Source: a candidate division BRC1 bacterium ADurb.Bin183 (GTDB lineage Bacteria; Sumerlaeota; Sumerlaeia; MWCT01). From it: a DNA stretch of 64,000 nt. The stretch covers positions 129,001-193,000 of the forward strand of contig MWCT01000006.1 of NCBI GenBank assembly GCA_002070185.1, written 5' to 3'. Below, piece after piece: positions 43,924-52,253 of the stretch. Each line of letters opens with the position of its first letter. The first letter of the stretch is position 1. The position numbers were made by a program, and so were the translations under genes. Below the pieces are notes generated by a model, which was not told where the DNA came from, made no database searches, and worked only from the letters and a program-made list of their open reading frames with translations.

Positions 43924-45942
43924 TCATGTCGAATCAACCGTTTCTGATTCCGAGTCGCCGGCATCGAACATCGTCTCCGGCGCATCCTCAAAAATTGTGG
44001 GAGGAGCCTCGTCAATAATCGTCTTCTGATCTTCCACAACCGTCTTCAAATCTTCAATGATTGTCTTGTCATCTTCGATGATGGTCTGACGCTCTTCAAT
44101 GACCGTTTTCTGCTCGTCGAAAACCGTTTTCTGATTCTCAAAAATTGTTTGCTGATCCTCGTGCACGGTGGGTTGAGGCTCCATCGGGGTGGGAGGTTTC
44201 ATGCGGTCGGAAAGGAGGGGGAAACCCTCGCCGCGGCGGTTTTTCGCCATCTGGTCCAGCGTCTTTTTCTGGCGGGATGGATAAGGTTTTAAAAGATTTT
44301 GAATCCGCTCTTCAGCGTCCTTGTATCCCTCATGAATGCTTTGGATTTTCTGATAAACTTCAAGAGCGCGGGTGATGTTGCGATTGCTTTCCAACGCCCG
44401 CGCATAAGTGTAGAAGATTTCAACATTTGATTCCACCGGCTTGAGGTTATGAAAAACACGCTCATACGCCTCAGCCGCAAGATGAAATTTATCCATCTCA
44501 TAATAGCAGGAGCCTAATAAAAGCATGGCTTTTTCATAAACCGGTTCAGCCTGAGTGATGAAACGAAGCTTTTCCGCCGCCCCTTCAATATTACCCTTTT
44601 GCTTTTCCAACAGCGCAAGATAATAAGGATTGCCGGCTTCCGAAAGGCATCGAGCGGCTTTATCATTCATTCCCAGCTGTTGATAGATTTCCGCCGCCTC
44701 TGTCAGACTGCCCGCCGCCTCATATAACTCCGCCGCCTTATAAAAATTTCGAGCAAGCGAATATTGGTTGGCAGCTGCCAGAGGGCGATTCATCAGTTCA
44801 AGACAGTGCGCCTGCGCCGCCGGATCGTTCAGGCGATGATACATCTCAAAAGCCTTCGGCAAATCCCCCGCCTGTTCAAAAAACGATCCCGCCTTGCGGA
44901 AATCACCGGCTTCAAGCGCAATTTGCGCGTCCATGCGGCAGACTTGCTTTGTATCATTCATCTTCTCATAACACTCGCGGGCTTCTTTCCACATCTCTGC
45001 CTGTGAATATGTTTTCGCCGCATCCGCAATCCGCCCCTCGTTAATATAAAGACCAGCCGCCTTGTCCGCCATGCCGATTAATTCATAAGCCTGACGCGCC
45101 TCATGAGCGTAGCCCTGCGATTCAAAAATCTTCCCCGCCTTGCGGGCGCAGGTTTCTAACTCGCGGTCGGACGGAGCCGATTTGTCATAAAGAACCTTTT
45201 TTTGCTGGCTGGCGCTTCGCTCTTGCGCCGCTTTGAGGTAAAGCCGAGCCGCCGTTAAAAGGTCGCCGTCGCACTCATATGCCTCTGCTGCCCGTCTGGC
45301 ATAACCGCTCATTTCAAAAAAATCGCCCGCGCGTCTGTAAAGATGATTCTTCATAAGAATCTCAGCCGCAATCAGCGGCTTCCCCAAACCCGCCAATTGA
45401 TCCGCAGCTTTATTGATGCACGAAATTGTCGCCGCTCGATTATTCGTCTTTTTGTGGCACTCAGCTGCTGACTCAAATTTCTCCGCGTTCTCAAACATCA
45501 GAGCGGCGCGCATATATTCGCCCGCGGCGGAATAGGATTCAGCCGCCGATAAATAATCCTGAATCCTCTCATAACACGCAGCCGCCTGTTTATGGAGCCC
45601 CGCATTGGTATAATATGTGGCAGCCATGTCGCGCCTTCCCAGCATAACATCCCAGAACGCCCTTTTTGCTTGTTTGCGCTTATCTTTTGCCTCGCTGCCG
45701 CCGATGCCGTAAACCAGTCCGATAATTTGCTCAATCAGCCACCCGATAATCGTTCCCAACTTGGAAAGGATTATTTCCATCACAAGAAAATATAAAATCA
45801 CAGCAAGGGTATAGACAATGTAAACCTGCCAACCAATACTGTCGCTCAATTTCACAAAAAAATCGCGCGGCAGGTCTCGGTAAATGAATAAACCCAACGC
45901 CCCGATAATAATTAAACTGATAATGATACGCAAAAAACGCAT
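43924..45942 (-). CDS. Membrane-anchored TPR protein with C-terminal T-x-x-[DE] heptad array
   Basis: The ATG at 45942 gives 672 residues; a TTG 48 bases upstream is less likely. Two N-terminal membrane segments (about 4-24 and 40-70) anchor the protein. Residues about 85-560 are tetratricopeptide-like repeats (many A-x-x-YexAGxxxxAAxxYexxG units). The tail (about 590-661) has ten Thr in near-perfect heptads such as QKTVFDE, RQTIIED and LKTVVED, each with an acidic residue at +3. Acid at +3 of a phosphothreonine is a known FHA-domain preference, so the tail could be a multi-site FHA docking platform. This is inference. No kinase motif is present in the protein. Confidence 0.8.
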   Translation of the reverse strand: MRFLRIIISLIIIGALGLFIYRDLPRDFFVKLSDSIGWQVYIVYTLAVILYFLVMEIILSKLGTIIGWLIEQIIGLVYGIGGSEAKDKRKQAKRAFWDVMLGRRDMAATYYTNAGLHKQAAACYERIQDYLSAAESYSAAGEYMRAALMFENAEKFESAAECHKKTNNRAATISCINKAADQLAGLGKPLIAAEILMKNHLYRRAGDFFEMSGYARRAAEAYECDGDLLTAARLYLKAAQERSASQQKKVLYDKSAPSDRELETCARKAGKIFESQGYAHEARQAYELIGMADKAAGLYINEGRIADAAKTYSQAEMWKEARECYEKMNDTKQVCRMDAQIALEAGDFRKAGSFFEQAGDLPKAFEMYHRLNDPAAQAHCLELMNRPLAAANQYSLARNFYKAAELYEAAGSLTEAAEIYQQLGMNDKAARCLSEAGNPYYLALLEKQKGNIEGAAEKLRFITQAEPVYEKAMLLLGSCYYEMDKFHLAAEAYERVFHNLKPVESNVEIFYTYARALESNRNITRALEVYQKIQSIHEGYKDAEERIQNLLKPYPSRQKKTLDQMAKNRRGEGFPLLSDRMKPPTPMEPQPTVHEDQQTIFENQKTVFDEQKTVIEERQTIIEDDKTIIEDLKTVVEDQKTIIDEAPPTIFEDAPETMFDAGDSESETVDST

Positions 45943-46061
45943 GAAGAAATTTACCGATTGCAACGATTCGTTTAATAAAATTGAGAACAAAAGTAAAATC
46001 GCAGCGGATGCATGTCAATAGAAGAAAATCCCATCATCCCAAAAAGAAATACCCCGCGCGT

Positions 46062-46431
46062 TCACGGCTTATCATAAGAATAAATTTCCACGCCGGTAAG
46101 GATGACCCCGCCCATCTGATCCGAACGTCCGTCGCAGACATCAAAGTTATATCCAAATTGATTGTATAAACTCTCGTCCACATCCGCCGTTGAAGGGTCA
46201 TCCGCATAAAGCCGCGGCGCACTCGCCGCGTATCTGAAATAGAACGGCATTGTAATTATTATCCTTCAGCGTCTGCATAACCGCGCGGATATTGTTCTCG
46301 CAAGTCTCCTTGTCGGGGCTAATCCAGCCGTCAAATCGGCTCGCCCAACAAGCTCGCATCTCGGCGTCCGCCCCCCGTCCGCTAAATAAAAAAGAGCAAA
46401 ATAACAAAACAAAATATGCCATTTTTTTCAT
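46062..46431 (-). pseudogene. Remnant of a GHL10-type glycosyl-hydrolase-like gene joined to unrelated sequence
   Basis: The frame from 46431 encodes a signal peptide (MKKMAYFVLLFCSFLFSG) and the characteristic GHL10/DUF187 start (MRACWASRFDGWISPDKETCENNIRAVM, then NAVLFQIRGE). It stops at 46198 after 77 codons, where the family normally has about 400 residues. A second frame covering 46250-46062 (YADDPSTADVDESLYNQFGYNFDVC, then GVILTGVEIYSYDKP) continues over the break and reads like the end of a different protein. The likely history is a deletion fusing two genes. The start lies four bases after the lipoprotein gene upstream, so it is still in that transcript. Confidence 0.6.
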
Positions 46432-46435
46432 AATT

Positions 46436-47185
46436 CTACCGCTCCATTGGCAGAGCTTCGATAGGATGCGGATGGTCAAATTCCATATACTTTGCCCACA
46501 CCTCTTTCATCAAATCCGTGGTAGCCAACGCCACCGCTTCCATTGAAAGACGCAGGCAATATTTGCTTGAAGCAGAACGCGGATTTTTGCCCATATAGGA
46601 ATTGCCTAAATGATGGTATCGCATCACAAATGCCATAACATTGCCCTCGCCGAATGCCTCGCGAAGCCGACCCTCAACTTGCAAATCGCACCGCCCCAAT
46701 CCATACCCAATAAAATAACGCGCTAAACCGCTCCCTTTCCGAATTCGGGTCACAGCAGTTTCAAGAATTAAAAGACGCGGCTTGTTTTCTGTGTATAACT
46801 CAAGATTCTCCGTTTGAGGCATCTTCATATCAAAGTAATTTTGGCGCAAAAGACCGTGATAAAAATATTGCCTTAAAAAAACGCCCAGCTCCTTTTTCAA
46901 CGGCGGTTCAATGCCGCGCTCTTCCATCCATTCTACCGCAGCCACATAAACCATCTCCGGCGGCTTCAAAGTGTCTGAGGTAGGGGAGAGCCAAACCTTC
47001 AGGTCTTTATCGTTTTTATAATTAAACGAAATATCGTCGGAGATAAAAACAGGCGTCAAAGTTCGAGGGGTGCAAGATGCCAGCAAAAGCAATAAAAGCG
47101 CGGGATAATATATCGCATTAAAAATAAAAGGACGCCTTACTTGTTTACGAGGCGTCCTTGAAAAAATAAAACAAGATTGTTTCAC
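46436..47185 (-). CDS. Lipoprotein of unknown function
   Basis: A 249-residue protein from a GTG start. Its n-region is long and basic (TPRKQVRR) before a hydrophobic stretch and lipobox LLASC (Cys 38). The mature part (VAAVEWMEERGIEPPLKKELGVFLRQYFYHGLL, then RLLILETAVTRIRKGSGLARYFIGYGLGRCDLQVEGRL) looks like lipoproteins of the DUF4410 kind. The start has no ribosome-binding site, and a strong terminator-like hairpin overlaps codons about 9-19, so both start and expression are uncertain. It follows the OmpA-like gene by five bases. Confidence 0.65.
   Translation of the reverse strand: MKQSCFIFSRTPRKQVRRPFIFNAIYYPALLLLLLASCTPRTLTPVFISDDISFNYKNDKDLKVWLSPTSDTLKPPEMVYVAAVEWMEERGIEPPLKKELGVFLRQYFYHGLLRQNYFDMKMPQTENLELYTENKPRLLILETAVTRIRKGSGLARYFIGYGLGRCDLQVEGRLREAFGEGNVMAFVMRYHHLGNSYMGKNPRSASSKYCLRLSMEAVALATTDLMKEVWAKYMEFDHPHPIEALPMER
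47118..47159 (-). terminator. Terminator-like hairpin inside the start of the lipoprotein gene
   Basis: AAGGACGCCT (47128-47137) pairs perfectly with AGGCGTCCTT (47150-47159), loop 12 bases. On the minus strand the stem is followed by TTATTTTTA. It suits an intrinsic terminator of the OmpA-like gene that lies upstream, yet overlaps the reading frame of the next gene. Confidence 0.8.
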
Positions 47186-47190
47186 AATTA

Positions 47191-48117
47191 TTAAAGCGGC
47201 TTTTTCACAATCTCAACCGTCGGAACCACAACGATGACCGCGCGGCGGTTTTGAGCCCGTCCTTCGTCTGTGGCATTCGAGGCGACAGGATGGAACTCGC
47301 CATAACTCGTTGCTGAAACCCGTTTGGCATCAAAGGCATGAGTTTTGATGAAATAGCGCAGAACTTCCAGAGCACGCTCCGCTCCCAGTTCCCAGTTATC
47401 CCGCCAACCCGAATACTTGATCGGCTGATTGTCCGTGTGCCCCTCGAAGATTAACTCGCGCCCGGGAAATTTCTCCTTCAGAATCAACGCCACATTATCC
47501 AGCAGCGCTTTGCCCTTTTCGGTAATCTCAGCCTGCCCGGGCTTGAAAAGAAGCGAATCCACCATCGTAAGGGTGATGCCTTTGGGTGTCTGAGCCAGCT
47601 GCACCTGAAGCTGATCCAGCTGCTTTTTCAAGTCGTCTAAATTTTTTTCTTGGCTTTGCTTAGCGCCGCGCAGATTTGCCAGCTCATTTTCTTTATCCTT
47701 GAGCTGGTTTTTCAAATCCTCAATCTGCTTGTTAAGATTATCTATGGCGTCTTTGAGGGAGTTAATAGACTGGTCTTTGTCGCCGAGGGCTCCCGCCTGC
47801 TCTCTTGCCTTTCTCAGCTGGTTCTCCAGATCTTCGACCTGATTTTTCAGCTGCTCAATCTCGGCTTCAAGATTCTTCTCGCGCTGCTCGCGGAGCTGAT
47901 CCCCCGCAAGCGCGCCAATTAAGCCGCCTGTTGCGGCGCCGACAAAGGCGCCTTCGCATGTGCTTAGCGCGCCCTCTGTCTGATATGCCCATGTACCTCC
48001 GACCGCAGCGCCGACGAGTCCGCCAGCCGCCGCTCCTTTCTGGACTGTGGTGCAGCCTGTCACTAAAACCGCGCCCAATGCCAGAATTACAACTACTGCA
48101 ACTTTCAACCGGTTCAT
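47191..48117 (-). CDS. OmpA-family lipoprotein with glycine zipper and coiled coil
   Basis: The ATG at 48117 follows AAAGGAGG and gives 308 residues. A lipobox VLVTGC puts the lipid on Cys22. A glycine-zipper region (GLVGAAVGGTWAY, GAFVGAATGGLIGALAGDQL; about 29-76) is followed by a long coiled coil (about 80-185, repeats of LKNQ/LENQ type) and a C-terminal OmpA/MotB peptidoglycan-binding domain (FEGHTDNQPI, GWRDNWELGAERALEVL, AQNRRAVIVVV). It probably links the outer membrane to peptidoglycan, as Pal does. It is followed by a terminator-like hairpin. Confidence 0.92.
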   Translation of the reverse strand: MNRLKVAVVVILALGAVLVTGCTTVQKGAAAGGLVGAAVGGTWAYQTEGALSTCEGAFVGAATGGLIGALAGDQLREQREKNLEAEIEQLKNQVEDLENQLRKAREQAGALGDKDQSINSLKDAIDNLNKQIEDLKNQLKDKENELANLRGAKQSQEKNLDDLKKQLDQLQVQLAQTPKGITLTMVDSLLFKPGQAEITEKGKALLDNVALILKEKFPGRELIFEGHTDNQPIKYSGWRDNWELGAERALEVLRYFIKTHAFDAKRVSATSYGEFHPVASNATDEGRAQNRRAVIVVVPTVEIVKKPL

Positions 48118-48293
48118 CTTCGGATCCTCCTTTATCAATTGCAACTTTTTAACAGCACGACAACTTTAGCAAGAACAGGAATTCGAACTATGCCTTTCCC
48201 ATTTTCAAAGAACTGAAAATAATACATAACAGGCGGCGGGGCGATGTAAAGAACAAAATTAAAAAAAAACAAAAAATTTGCTTTTTTTATCTG

Positions 48294-48321
48294 TTGCCAA
48301 GCGTCAATGACACCGTATATG
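48294..48321 (+). promoter_or_regulatory. Candidate sigma70-type promoter for the M24 peptidase gene
   Basis: TTGCCA (48294-48299) and TATATG (48316-48321) are separated by 16 bases and match five and four of six consensus positions. A transcript would start near 48328, just before the AAGGAG ribosome-binding site (48335-48340). The inverted repeat CGTAT-atgttc-ATACG overlaps the -10. Confidence 0.45.
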
Positions 48322-48349
48322 TTCATACGTATATAAGGAGATTATCGCC

Positions 48350-49456
48350 ATGTATAGGTTTCATGAAATTCGCATACATCGCCTTTACAGCCGTCTTGCG
48401 GAATTGGGACTGGACGGTATGATTGTCCTTGACCGCGAAAATACCTTTTATCTCACTAACTTTAGCGGCACCGCTTCCATTTTGCTTCTCATGCAAGACT
48501 CTTTGATATTTCTCGCCGATTCCAGATACTATGAACGCGCCAAAAAAAATTTCCGCCGCAGCAAAAGCCCCTCAAAAAAACCAATAAATATTGAAGTCGT
48601 CCAACAGCAGGGCGATGGCAGGGAACAACTCAAGGCTTTCTTTGATGTGCGCGGCAAACTCCGCATCGGTTTTGAGTCCTCAATTTCTTACGAATCTTTT
48701 TGCTGGCTGGAAAAAGTTGTTCGACCTGCCCGCCTTGTCGAAGTATCAAAGGAGATAGCGGATCTTAGAGCCGTGAAAGATTCCTACGAACAGATGCAAA
48801 TCCGCCGCGCCGCCGCTTTAACTGACCTCTGTGTGGATATGCTCGCGTCTAACCTTCGCCCGGGTGTCTCCGAACGGGAAGTGGCGATTGCTATACGCCG
48901 TTTTTGGGAAGATGCCGGCGCCGAAGGAGAATCTTTTGACCCCATTATCGCCTTTGGCGCGAATGCCGCTATTCCCCATCATAAAACATCCAACCACCGA
49001 TTAAAATCAAAAGATGTCGCCTTGATTGACTTCGGCTGCCGCGTCAACGGCTATTGCTCCGATTTGACCCGAACATTTTTTATCGGCGACCCGAACGCAA
49101 ATAAAAAAAACATATATAAAATTGTCCATGATGCGCAAGCAGCCGCCCTCCAAAAAGTCAAACCCGGCGTCCCTGCCGCGGAAATAGATACAGCCGCTCG
49201 CGACCTCATCGCCCGCGCAGGCTTCGGCGATTTTTTCAGCCATCGAACCGGTCACGGCGTGGGCATCGCCATCCATGAAAAACCCTCAATCGGCGCCCCA
49301 TCATCGGATATCTTGCTCGAAGGAATGGTCATCACGGTCGAGCCGGGAATCTATCTTCCGGGCAAGTTCGGCGTTCGCATCGAAGACCTTGTCCTCGTCA
49401 CAAAAAATGGCGCGGAATTATTATCAAAAACTCCAAAGGATATAAAAATTTTATAA
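48350..49456 (+). CDS. Xaa-Pro aminopeptidase, M24 family
   Basis: A 368-residue cytoplasmic metallopeptidase that removes residues before Pro. An N-terminal creatinase-like domain (about 1-135) precedes the pita-bread catalytic domain. The five metal ligands are in place: Asp in LIDFGCRVNG, Asp in YCSDLTRTF, His in RTGHGVGIAIHE, Glu in ITVEPGIYLPG and Glu in VRIEDLVLV. AAGGAG lies ten bases before the ATG. It is followed after 42 bases by a gene for a secreted repeat protein on the same strand. Confidence 0.93.
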   Translation: MYRFHEIRIHRLYSRLAELGLDGMIVLDRENTFYLTNFSGTASILLLMQDSLIFLADSRYYERAKKNFRRSKSPSKKPINIEVVQQQGDGREQLKAFFDVRGKLRIGFESSISYESFCWLEKVVRPARLVEVSKEIADLRAVKDSYEQMQIRRAAALTDLCVDMLASNLRPGVSEREVAIAIRRFWEDAGAEGESFDPIIAFGANAAIPHHKTSNHRLKSKDVALIDFGCRVNGYCSDLTRTFFIGDPNANKKNIYKIVHDAQAAALQKVKPGVPAAEIDTAARDLIARAGFGDFFSHRTGHGVGIAIHEKPSIGAPSSDILLEGMVITVEPGIYLPGKFGVRIEDLVLVTKNGAELLSKTPKDIKIL

Positions 49457-49498
49457 ACACGCCCGCGCTCGTAATCGTATCTCGAAAGGAGCCCCGTC

Positions 49499-51628
49499 TT
49501 GAATCTCAAAAAAAAAATTCCCATTTATCTTATCGCCGCGGTTTTTTTAATCCCCATTTGTTCCCGCGCACAGTCATCGCCCGTTTATTCAGAGATTGAC
49601 CCATCTCGCGATCCCATAAATCAAGCGCTGGAGGCGCACGGTTTGACTCGCCAGACATGCGCCTTTCCCATCATCAGCTCCGCCTCTTCAAATGAACGCT
49701 CTTTGGAATGCCCTGCCTATCGCTACCTTTTCCATAACCCCTTTCAAATCCCTTATGTGATGGGACATATCGAATATAATTTTGAATGCTATCGGGATAA
49801 CCTCTTGCGCACAATGATATTCATGGCGGGACGCATCGGCGCCGGAGTTGCGCGCGGATATTTCACAACGCCCCTTGCCGATTTGGAAAAACGCCTTGAT
49901 GAGGCAAAGCCGGAAGAACGCATCAAAATTGCCTTAAATGAAATTTATGCATCAGCTGGCAAATCGCTCTCCGATGAGGAAACAACAAAAGTTCTCGATG
50001 CCGTAAAGAATGTTCCCCAAATAGTGCAAACGGAAGCAGCGCGGCTGCTCATCACATCCGCCCAAGCCGTTCATTGGCAGCGCAAAGCCATTGAGAAAGC
50101 GGTCAAGTCCGACTACAAAAATCTTCTCGATAATATACCCCGCCGTCTGACGCCGCCCATGCGACCCGAAGACCGCATACCCACCATTTCCGAAGAATGG
50201 GAGCGCGAAGCCCAGTCCGACCTCCGCCCTCTTCTCAATCTCATTGACCTATCCGCCCTGATTAGCGGCGCGCAAGATTTGATGTCCTCGCTTGAACAAA
50301 CCCGCGCCGTCTTTGCCTCCGAGCCGGTCGCCGAAAAATTCCATGCGGAATTTGATACCCCTATCGGGCTTGTCGTCCTGAACGGAATAGGGGAGAACAA
50401 TAAATATCAGGCGAATGTTAATTACCTCCTCATAATGGATTTCGGCGGCGACGACGAATACTCAGGCGGAGGCGCCAACCGTTCCGCCGCAGAACCAGTT
50501 TCCATCCTCCTTGATTTTGATGGCAACGATTCATATAAGCAGGTCTCCGCCCCTTTTGCAACCGCCTTTGGAGCGGGCACGCTCGGCTATGGTTTCCTTT
50601 TTGATTTTGCCGGAAACGATAAATACATCTCTCTGCAAATGACGCAAGGCTGCGGCTTTTTTGGCGTCGGCTGGCTTGTGGATTTCGAGGGCGACGATGT
50701 TTATGAATGCATACGATTCGGACAGGGCATGGCACATGCGGGGCTCGGGCTTCTCTACGACCGCTCCGGCAATGATGTCTATTATTGCTACAATTCGGCG
50801 CAAGGGTGCGGCAGAACTCTGGGATGCGGCATGCTCGTGGATGAGGCGGGCAACGATGAATACATCGCCAACGATTCCGATATCCGTTTTTCCTCCGCGC
50901 AGGATCGCAGGCACAATCGCAGCGAAGCGCAAGGCGTTGGCATGGGCGAACGCGCCGACGAAAAAGACGGACATTCCCTTCCCGGCGGCATCGGCATCCT
51001 TATGGATAAACAAGGCAACGATAAATACACCGCCGCCATTTTTGCTCAGGGTATGTCCTTCTGGAATGGGCTGGGATTTCTGATAGATTCAGGGGGCGAC
51101 GACCAATACTCAGGCGTCTGGTATGTGCAAGGAGTCGGCGTGCATGGCGGCATCGGCGCGCTCTGCGACCGCGACGGCAATGATTCATACACCGCCACGC
51201 TCCACGCCGCTCAGGGAGTGGGACACGACTCATCCATCGGGATTTTCATTGATGAAAAAGGAGACGACGTTTATCAATCCCCGCGCCTCTCGCTCGGTTG
51301 CGCCAACGAAAACAGCATCGCCTTATTCCTTGATATGCAAGGCAATGACCGCTACAACCTTTCCTCCACTGAGGCGTTGGGGCGCGCCCAATTTTCCAAA
51401 TTCGGCACCATGCGCGAGGACCAATTAAACGTAGGCATTTTCATAGACGCGGGCGGCAACGATGAATATCCCACCGTCAAAGGAAGGCAAAATAGTCTCT
51501 GGGTGCAGCAGCCTTCGCAGGGGATAAAACTCAAAAGCGAACTGGGCGCAGGCATAGACGGCGATTTTGAGCGCGTTGACCTGCCGCTCCGTCCCCTCAC
51601 AAAAAAACCGCCCAATGTGGACTGGTAG
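49499..51628 (+). CDS. Exported protein with twelve D-x-x-G-[ND]-D-x-Y repeats
   Basis: A 709-residue protein from a TTG start (AAAGGAG 8-9 bases upstream) with a signal peptide (to about 24). Residues 25-300 form a helical domain. Residues 314-657 carry twelve copies of the motif D-x-x-G-[ND]-D-x-Y (starting at 314, 339, 369, 395, 421, 448, 503, 530, 557, 585, 612 and 650), mostly 25-28 residues apart. Between copies there is often QGxG and a Gly-hydrophobic strand. The spacing suggests a beta-solenoid, and the Asp/Asn-rich turns could bind calcium as in RTX or FG-GAP repeats. Function unknown. One longer gap (448 to 503) holds a charged insert. Confidence 0.75.
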   Translation: MNLKKKIPIYLIAAVFLIPICSRAQSSPVYSEIDPSRDPINQALEAHGLTRQTCAFPIISSASSNERSLECPAYRYLFHNPFQIPYVMGHIEYNFECYRDNLLRTMIFMAGRIGAGVARGYFTTPLADLEKRLDEAKPEERIKIALNEIYASAGKSLSDEETTKVLDAVKNVPQIVQTEAARLLITSAQAVHWQRKAIEKAVKSDYKNLLDNIPRRLTPPMRPEDRIPTISEEWEREAQSDLRPLLNLIDLSALISGAQDLMSSLEQTRAVFASEPVAEKFHAEFDTPIGLVVLNGIGENNKYQANVNYLLIMDFGGDDEYSGGGANRSAAEPVSILLDFDGNDSYKQVSAPFATAFGAGTLGYGFLFDFAGNDKYISLQMTQGCGFFGVGWLVDFEGDDVYECIRFGQGMAHAGLGLLYDRSGNDVYYCYNSAQGCGRTLGCGMLVDEAGNDEYIANDSDIRFSSAQDRRHNRSEAQGVGMGERADEKDGHSLPGGIGILMDKQGNDKYTAAIFAQGMSFWNGLGFLIDSGGDDQYSGVWYVQGVGVHGGIGALCDRDGNDSYTATLHAAQGVGHDSSIGIFIDEKGDDVYQSPRLSLGCANENSIALFLDMQGNDRYNLSSTEALGRAQFSKFGTMREDQLNVGIFIDAGGNDEYPTVKGRQNSLWVQQPSQGIKLKSELGAGIDGDFERVDLPLRPLTKKPPNVDW

Positions 51629-51664
51629 CAAAAACAAAAAAAATTAATGAAACCGCTAACTTTA

Positions 51665-52252
51665 TTACGACTTCCATCGGCTGCCGGGTTTGTCTATCGG
51701 AATCCCCTTGCCGCACAGAGGACACAGGTCAGGCTGCCATGATTCAATCGAAAGCGTCACCCATGAATCAAGCCCTTGTGCGGGCGAAAACATTCCCCCG
51801 CTCCGATCGCACAAAGCTGCATACCCAATAATCTGCGCGCCCGCCGCTTCAACAATTGCCTTTAACTCCTGCACAGAACCGCCAGTAGTCACCACATCCT
51901 CCGCCAAAAGCACACGCTCATTTTCGCGAAGGAAAAAACCGCGCCGCAGCTGCATCTCGCCGTTCACACGCTCGCCGAAAATCCCTCTGCAATGGAGCGC
52001 GCGCGCCAACTCATAACCCATCACAATTCCGCCCAACGCCGGCGAAAGCACAACATCGGGCTTTTTTGCCGCAAGCCTTTGCGCCAACTCGCGGCAGATG
52101 TATTCCGCATGGTGAGGGTATTGGAGAATCAAGGCGCATTGCAAATAGCCTGAACTGTGCAGACCGGATGTGAGCTGAAAATGTCCCTGGCGAAAGGCGC
52201 CGGTTTCTGTGAGAATTTTTTGCGCTATCTCTGGAAGATGCGAAAATTCCAT
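51665..52252 (-). CDS. pyrE: Orotate phosphoribosyltransferase
   Basis: The enzyme joins orotate and PRPP to give orotidine 5'-phosphate, step five of UMP synthesis. The 195-residue protein has the PRPP motif VLLAEDVVTTGGSVQE, and SPALGGIVMGYELARAL. The ATG at 52252 has GGGGG upstream and lies one base after the pyrF stop; the longer frame upstream is a shadow of pyrF. It is the last gene of the nucleotide cluster and is convergent with the repeat-protein gene; no terminator is visible in the 36-base gap. Confidence 0.95.
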   Translation of the reverse strand: MEFSHLPEIAQKILTETGAFRQGHFQLTSGLHSSGYLQCALILQYPHHAEYICRELAQRLAAKKPDVVLSPALGGIVMGYELARALHCRGIFGERVNGEMQLRRGFFLRENERVLLAEDVVTTGGSVQELKAIVEAAGAQIIGYAALCDRSGGMFSPAQGLDSWVTLSIESWQPDLCPLCGKGIPIDKPGSRWKS

Positions 52253-52253
52253 T

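Noticed and set aside
43960-44175. Short DNA direct repeats that look like a repeat array or CRISPR-like element
   Set aside because: The repeats are 21 bases long and in frame; they encode the heptads of the TPR protein tail and have no spacers.
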